Positions 59,010-64,000 of a stretch of DNA of 64,000 bases are shown here, piece by piece; position 1 is the stretch's first letter; the number at the start of each line of letters is the position of its first letter. Position numbers and translations under genes: made by a program. The notes below the pieces were generated by a model. That model worked only from the letters and a program-made list of their open reading frames with translations. It searched no databases and was not told the DNA's origin. This stretch comes from Onthophagus taurus. Taxonomy: Eukaryota > Arthropoda > Insecta > Coleoptera > Scarabaeidae. The stretch is from assembly GCF_036711975.1 (NCBI RefSeq), contig NC_091971.1, positions 6,889,501 through 6,953,500 of the forward strand, read 5' to 3'.

Positions 59010-59780
59010 CAGGTTACGTTGCATTACTCTCTCCGATGACATCTGAACAGAAACTGGTATGCTACAAATGAGGTCATAGACATCAGATACTTCATCCTAC
59101 TGGAGAAGAATCGATTGCGGAAGTCTGTGCTGAATTCTGGAGATAAGAGCGAATACAACCGCTTGGCTCGACAAGTTAAGCTATACCTTGAATAATTAAG
59201 ATGGAACGACGTCATAATACCATAAAGATACTGACAGGATGAAAGCTCACAATTTGATAATGGACGAGATACCAATTATACCACAATGGGTATAATCAAA
59301 GTTGTCTGCTATGAGGATGAACGTATTAGAAAACGAAGACGATTTGCAGCGACTTTTGCTAATTCTATGTAAAAGCTAAAGCCTTCAACATGGAAGTATC
59401 CACCACACAAATCAAAAAGCTCGTTGTGTCTAAAGAGCCAGTGAGGTACAAACTTTCTTTGGAAAGTGAAGTAATAGAGCAAATCGTGTAACTTGACTAT
59501 CTAGGCGTACAAAACACCTCACATCAAAATAGAATAAAGGAAGTAACAGATCAAGCAAGTTTAGCCAGCCCACACAGAAACAGATATAACACATGAATCT
59601 ATATGAGGAAGACAAAATCAGCTGGGGAACCGAAGAGAGATTAGCACAAATCGCGCGAGGTAAAAAGACCTCCAAAGATATGGATAGGATCATGTACATC
59701 AATATCTCCAAAAAAATGATGAGTTGGAAATTACAGTCTAAAGCCTTCAATATGTGGAAGAAGAAGCAAAATTAAGACAC
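59010..59780 (+). mobile_element. Degenerate LINE remnant
   Basis: Several short frames on the plus strand look like successive LINE pieces: NEVIDIRYFILLEKNRLRKS with SEYNRLARQVKLYLE (59060-59190), then VLENEDDLQRLLLIL (about 59315-59360), then VSTTQIKKLVVSKEPVRYKL with EQIV and LDYLGVQNTS (59395-59520). The last two resemble the segment after the YxDD box in Jockey/I-type elements. Stops and frame changes are frequent, so the copy is old. Confidence 0.65.
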
Positions 59781-62700
59781 TTGGTGTTCAAACAAGCTTT
59801 GAATGATGCAGAATTAATGCTCTGCCGACATTTTAACTGTTAATTGATACCATGTAAGGATTAAAATTGAACTTTTTGAATATCCTGTTGAAAAAAAAAA
59901 TCAATAATTTGTTAAAATTGGCATACATATTCGATGAAGATAGGGCACGTGCAACAGGCGGTATTATGTATAGCACGAGACCGAAGTCATCAATCGGACC
60001 GGGCGCAGTAACTCCTCCTGGAGTACGGGACCGCGACACCTGTACCTGTATGAATGCCGAAAGAGTCGACCGGCAGGTGCAAATACTTACCACGGCCCGT
60101 TTACAATCAAAGCGGACACGCGGGCGAACCGAGAAGATTCCTTCTCGAGGTCTCTTCTCATTTCGTTCCTGCACAGTTTCTTTTTCTTTAAATTTTATTT
60201 TCCTTTTTGCGTGGTCCCAAATTTTAATTAGCACCTATTCGTTTTAATCTGCACTTCCGCCAGGCGTTCAAGGCCTAAAAGGTAGCACAAGAATTCGAGG
60301 TATGCTAAATATTGGTGGTCGTATCGAAATTTGTAAATTATACACGCCGGTGTTGTTTTTAAGTGTGATTCATTTTTATAAATTAAAATTGATTCGAAAT
60401 ACCACATAAATTTAAGCTACAACAAGTATTAACTTTCTTAGTCCTATTTAATTTAATTTAATAGATTTATAAATGATAAAATGTATTTATGTAGTATCCA
60501 TGTTGGTCAACAACTTCCCAACTCCATATAGAGTTATTTAATCGGCGTCATTGATGAAGTACATAAATTTATAATGAAAAATTCAAGACCATCCGCATTT
60601 GGTAAAAAAATTACTCTCAATCAGTCGAGGTTACAAGAAAACGTCGTGCGTGATTTATCACGGTTGTTGAAGTTTGCGATGCGTGTGTCACAAATGAAAC
60701 GACAAATTCCGATCGATGATAAGTCGCTGGTAGGTTTGCGGATGGAAATTATCGGATTATGAAGAAATAAAGAAAAAAAAGTGGAAGAGACTTGAAGTTC
60801 TTCTTGGCTTGGAACAACTTAAAGCCGATGAGGTCCGTGGAAAAATCGGGAACACGTCCGGCTGCAAAAACTTCATAGCCGATTCCGTACCGGTTCGCCA
60901 ATAACTTTATTTTATACCGAACACCGAACGGATATATATGAGATATGACATAGATACGGTCCGAGAAGCCGTAAACGGCTGCAGGAAAAAAGACTTCGAA
61001 AAACGGCCTGGACCACACGTCGCGGAACACTCCGGGGACCGCGTCGAGCCGCGGCGGTTCGCTCAAAAAAGTGGTTCAGGCCAAACACCGCTAACGGATA
61101 CAGTCGCGGAATATATATTGACCGTAATCTCGCGTATATTTCACTGAAAAATAGGATATTACGTCTTCCCGATGCGCTTTTAATTACGATTTCGTACTGA
61201 TATCCACGACGGCGACTGATTTGATCCCAAAAGCGATTTGACTCTATCGTCGTCGGTATTCCTTATTCTCTTTCAAAGCTTATCGCGGCAAATCCTTTAA
61301 GTTACTCCGATTATGGTCATTATGGTCAAGTTCATGTATTTCAAATTAATGCATTATCCGATAAGCAAAAGTTTATTCGAAAAAACTAATTGTAAAAACA
61401 CCTGTCTTTAAAATTATTTAGAACCCAATCAATGTTATCTTTAAAATTAGTTTATTTTGGAGTTTAGAGAAAGTCACCATATGATAGAAACTTTTTTTTT
61501 AGAAAACGGTACTGAGAAAGATCCGTAAAGGGTTGATTTTACGGCATAAAAAGTCCAACCCCCGTTAATTCCTTTGGAAACAAAAAAATCTTGGGGCCTC
61601 GAAAACCGTTTAATGAAACGGTTTCCTGTGGTGACCCCCACGATTATCTCGAGCGTGTGCGTACGGTTATTTTATTTTTTTTTCGGTCGTTCTTTGATCC
61701 CAGCACGTTCTCTCTTCTTCCTCCCGGTGATTATTAATCGTTGAAACGATGTCCGCGGCAGATGTTCCGGTAGCGGATTCACTTTCCAATATCATCCCCC
61801 TTTTTTTAAAGAAGATCGAAAGTTTCTAGTTCAGGTTAGAAGTTGTTTGGCATAGGGGAAAGTTGATTGTAGGTAAAAAGGAAGATTCAGAATTGGTTGT
61901 TTTAACATTTTAAGAATTTTCATTCATCAAAATGTTCTGTACGAAACTAGAGGCTATTGAAGACAAAGTCTATAATAGTCGCCTCTATAAACCTTAAGTC
62001 TCCCTCATGACCATCCCTATTTTGATCTTTCTGAATCCAATTTCTAGCCATTCCGCTTCTAGTCTTCCGCTTATCCTCGTTTTACACTTATTAGTGTGTG
62101 GTCTCCATTCGATCAATATTTTTTGTCCACCTATCATCCTTCATTCTGGTGACAATTCCATTTCAGTATGTTTATTTGATAGATAATATCTTTCAGTCTT
62201 TTGCGGATGCCGTCATTAAAGTCAGCGTTTTGCTTCATGACTCACATCATTTTTGAAGGCATGTTTCGGCTTTTCACAACTCAAGACTGATCCTTCTGTG
62301 TAAATCACAAGTCCCTGGTGACTCATAACTAGGCTTGTTCTGGTCTTGGTTTTGATAAAGTTCCTTTTTATAATCTGACGCAAAAACATCAATTCCTCGA
62401 ACATATCTTTTGCCTCACTTAGATTTTCAGCTGTTAAGGTGATCATCTGCAAGACGGAGTTAGCAAAGTAATGTTTTGCTTAGTCAACCTATTTATTATT
62501 ACACCTATTTGCTTACTTTATATCATTTGTGTAACATTGCAATTTTATTTTCTTGTACACTTCTTTGGATTTTATGTATATTTGAATCTTTAAAAATATG
62601 AATAAACCTTGAGATTTTTCGATATCCAGACTACGATCAGATCGTAAAATAACGAAAGGAAACACAAGGGTTTTTGAAGCGGGGCACGCGTCATGTGGGT

Positions 62701-64000
62701 TCCGTGAGCGTTCAGGTAGGACGAAACCTGGGTATAAAATCTAAAAAGGGAGGGATGGGCGTGTGTCGACCCGGAGGAGCACCCGCAACACATAAGGGAA
62801 GAAAAAACATGTGCTCTATTACGCGAGGTTTCGTCGGTTTCGTTTGCCTCTTTCCAATCCATCCATCCAATTCGTTTATTTTCGCCTTTCCATCGGTTGT
62901 TGGGTCGATTCGTGCGCGTCTGTTGTGTTGTTGAAGTACAGAGAGAGGATTTCACTTTATTTATTTGCTTAGGGGGGGTTCGTTGAAGCAACAGATTGTA
63001 ACGATCTGGTTCGCGCGTGCATAACGAGAGACCGCCGACGCCGACACATGTAATTTCGTCGCACATGACACTCCAACGGAATATTTACCACTACGTTTTT
63101 TTTTAACTAAAATCCCTATACGTATTTCTTCTTTCAAATACATAAGAATCTGTGAGCCCCCACAAACACGGGGCGACGAAGACGCGACGGCAGCTGGCCG
63201 CCCCGGTCTCGGTCGTTTTCATTAATTTTAGGGGCTAAGGTATCTGCGTATTCCCATTAAAGACAGTCCTCGGAGGCGAAGTAAAAAATAATGGGTACAT
63301 AAAGTAATGGGCGCTTATTAGCGGCGACGAAAACGACAACGTCGACTTCCCAGTTTTGCGTTTATATCTTTTTAACGATATCTTTTGACTTCCCAAAAAA
63401 CCAAATTATCCCATTGCGATTTTGTTAAACCTTCAATAAGGAAAGAAATAAGAATTTATGAGAACCTCTTTGATTTTACGATCAATTCGATATTAATATT
63501 TTAATATCATCATAAAATTATTCTTTTTTTTTGCGAAATTCAATTATTACACATTTATGTTTACTTTAATGTAATTACGTGATCAAGATTTTTTTCCTTT
63601 CATACATATTAATTTTATCCAATTAATGAGGAATTTGAAATTTAATAGTTAATTTATTTCGATAATTTGTTTCTTATAGAGTCAGATAAAAACTTAAGAG
63701 GTTCCTCTTCCGATTAAATTATGTAACGTTAATTGCGACCATAATAAAATAAGTCTGCGACAAATTAGGCCCATTGTTCGGTGAACTTAAAAAATAACGG
63801 CGGCTATTACGTCTTCGCGCAGCAGAAAATTACCGCAACGTTTAAAGATATTGCACAATTAAGCGCAGTTTATACGAGCGCATAAGAGAGGCACTCAGCA
63901 ATAAATACACGGTCGCAACAATAAATACAGAACAACAAGAGACGACGAATCACGCGGCAACTTCGTACTTTTATAGTGTAATTGCGACTATGTTATTATG

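Larger units (their letters stand above)
51626..64000. other. ~12-kb region without a recognised host gene; unique GC-richer blocks
   Basis: Apart from two LINE remnants nothing coding was recognised. GC- and CpG-richer unique blocks stand out from AT-rich DNA at about 51.9-52.4, 52.8-53.2, 54.55-54.95, 55.3-55.9, 56.3-56.9, 57.4-58.8, 60.0-61.2, 62.65-63.35 and 63.7-63.97 kb. ORFs in them lack domains, and both strands are often open at once, as GC-rich DNA allows. GGGGTATATAAAGTAA at about 54698 resembles a TATA box. The pattern suits distal regulatory DNA or an intron of a gene lying beyond the window; this is inference. Confidence 0.4.

Overview
The window is nuclear DNA of an insect, most likely a beetle. 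The DNA is AT-rich, introns are short (about 45-80 bp in the compact part) with GT-AG borders, and there are two RR-type cuticular protein genes, a Halloween-type ecdysteroid P450 and typical insect transposons. Species cannot be read from the sequence. Gene models were joined by hand from splice borders and reading phase. Most multi-exon models close to an exact multiple of three, which supports them.

Layout. 1-8.3 kb holds compact housekeeping genes: the 3' part of a multi-repeat cyclic-nucleotide-gated-type channel (+), an SMYD5 histone/protein methyltransferase (-), an RRM protein (+) and the ESCRT cofactor VTA1 (-). 8.7-11.4 kb is a complete mitochondrial P450, best read as CYP302A1/disembodied (-), with a large hairpin-repeat array in one intron. 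12-14 kb is a terminal-inverted-repeat element carrying a small ORF and many orphan nuclear receptor half-sites, followed by a LINE scrap. 14.3-18.1 kb is a divergent pair, PIGV (-) and QNG1 (+), and the remains of a tandem second QNG1 locus.

18.5-24.6 kb is the most unusual part: a complete WASp gene followed by three further genes made from WASp pieces on the same strand. One has WH1, CRIB and an acidic tail but no proline region. One is a 136-residue protein with two CRIB motifs. One has five CRIB-like motifs in series and neither WH1 nor VCA. Shared intron positions show that they arose by local duplication. The products look like Cdc42/Rac-binding adaptors or sponges that have lost Arp2/3 output.

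25-27 kb is repeat-rich: two MITE copies around a 122-bp tandem array. 28-40 kb has two cuticular protein genes (-) separated by about 8 kb without a recognisable gene. 40.7-43.9 kb is METTL13 (-). From 44 kb to the end no host gene was recognised. That part holds hairpin-repeat arrays, a piggyBac-like scrap, a hAT remnant broken by a Tc1/mariner-type insertion, two LINE remnants, and several GC-richer unique blocks that could be regulatory DNA or 5' exons of a gene outside the window.
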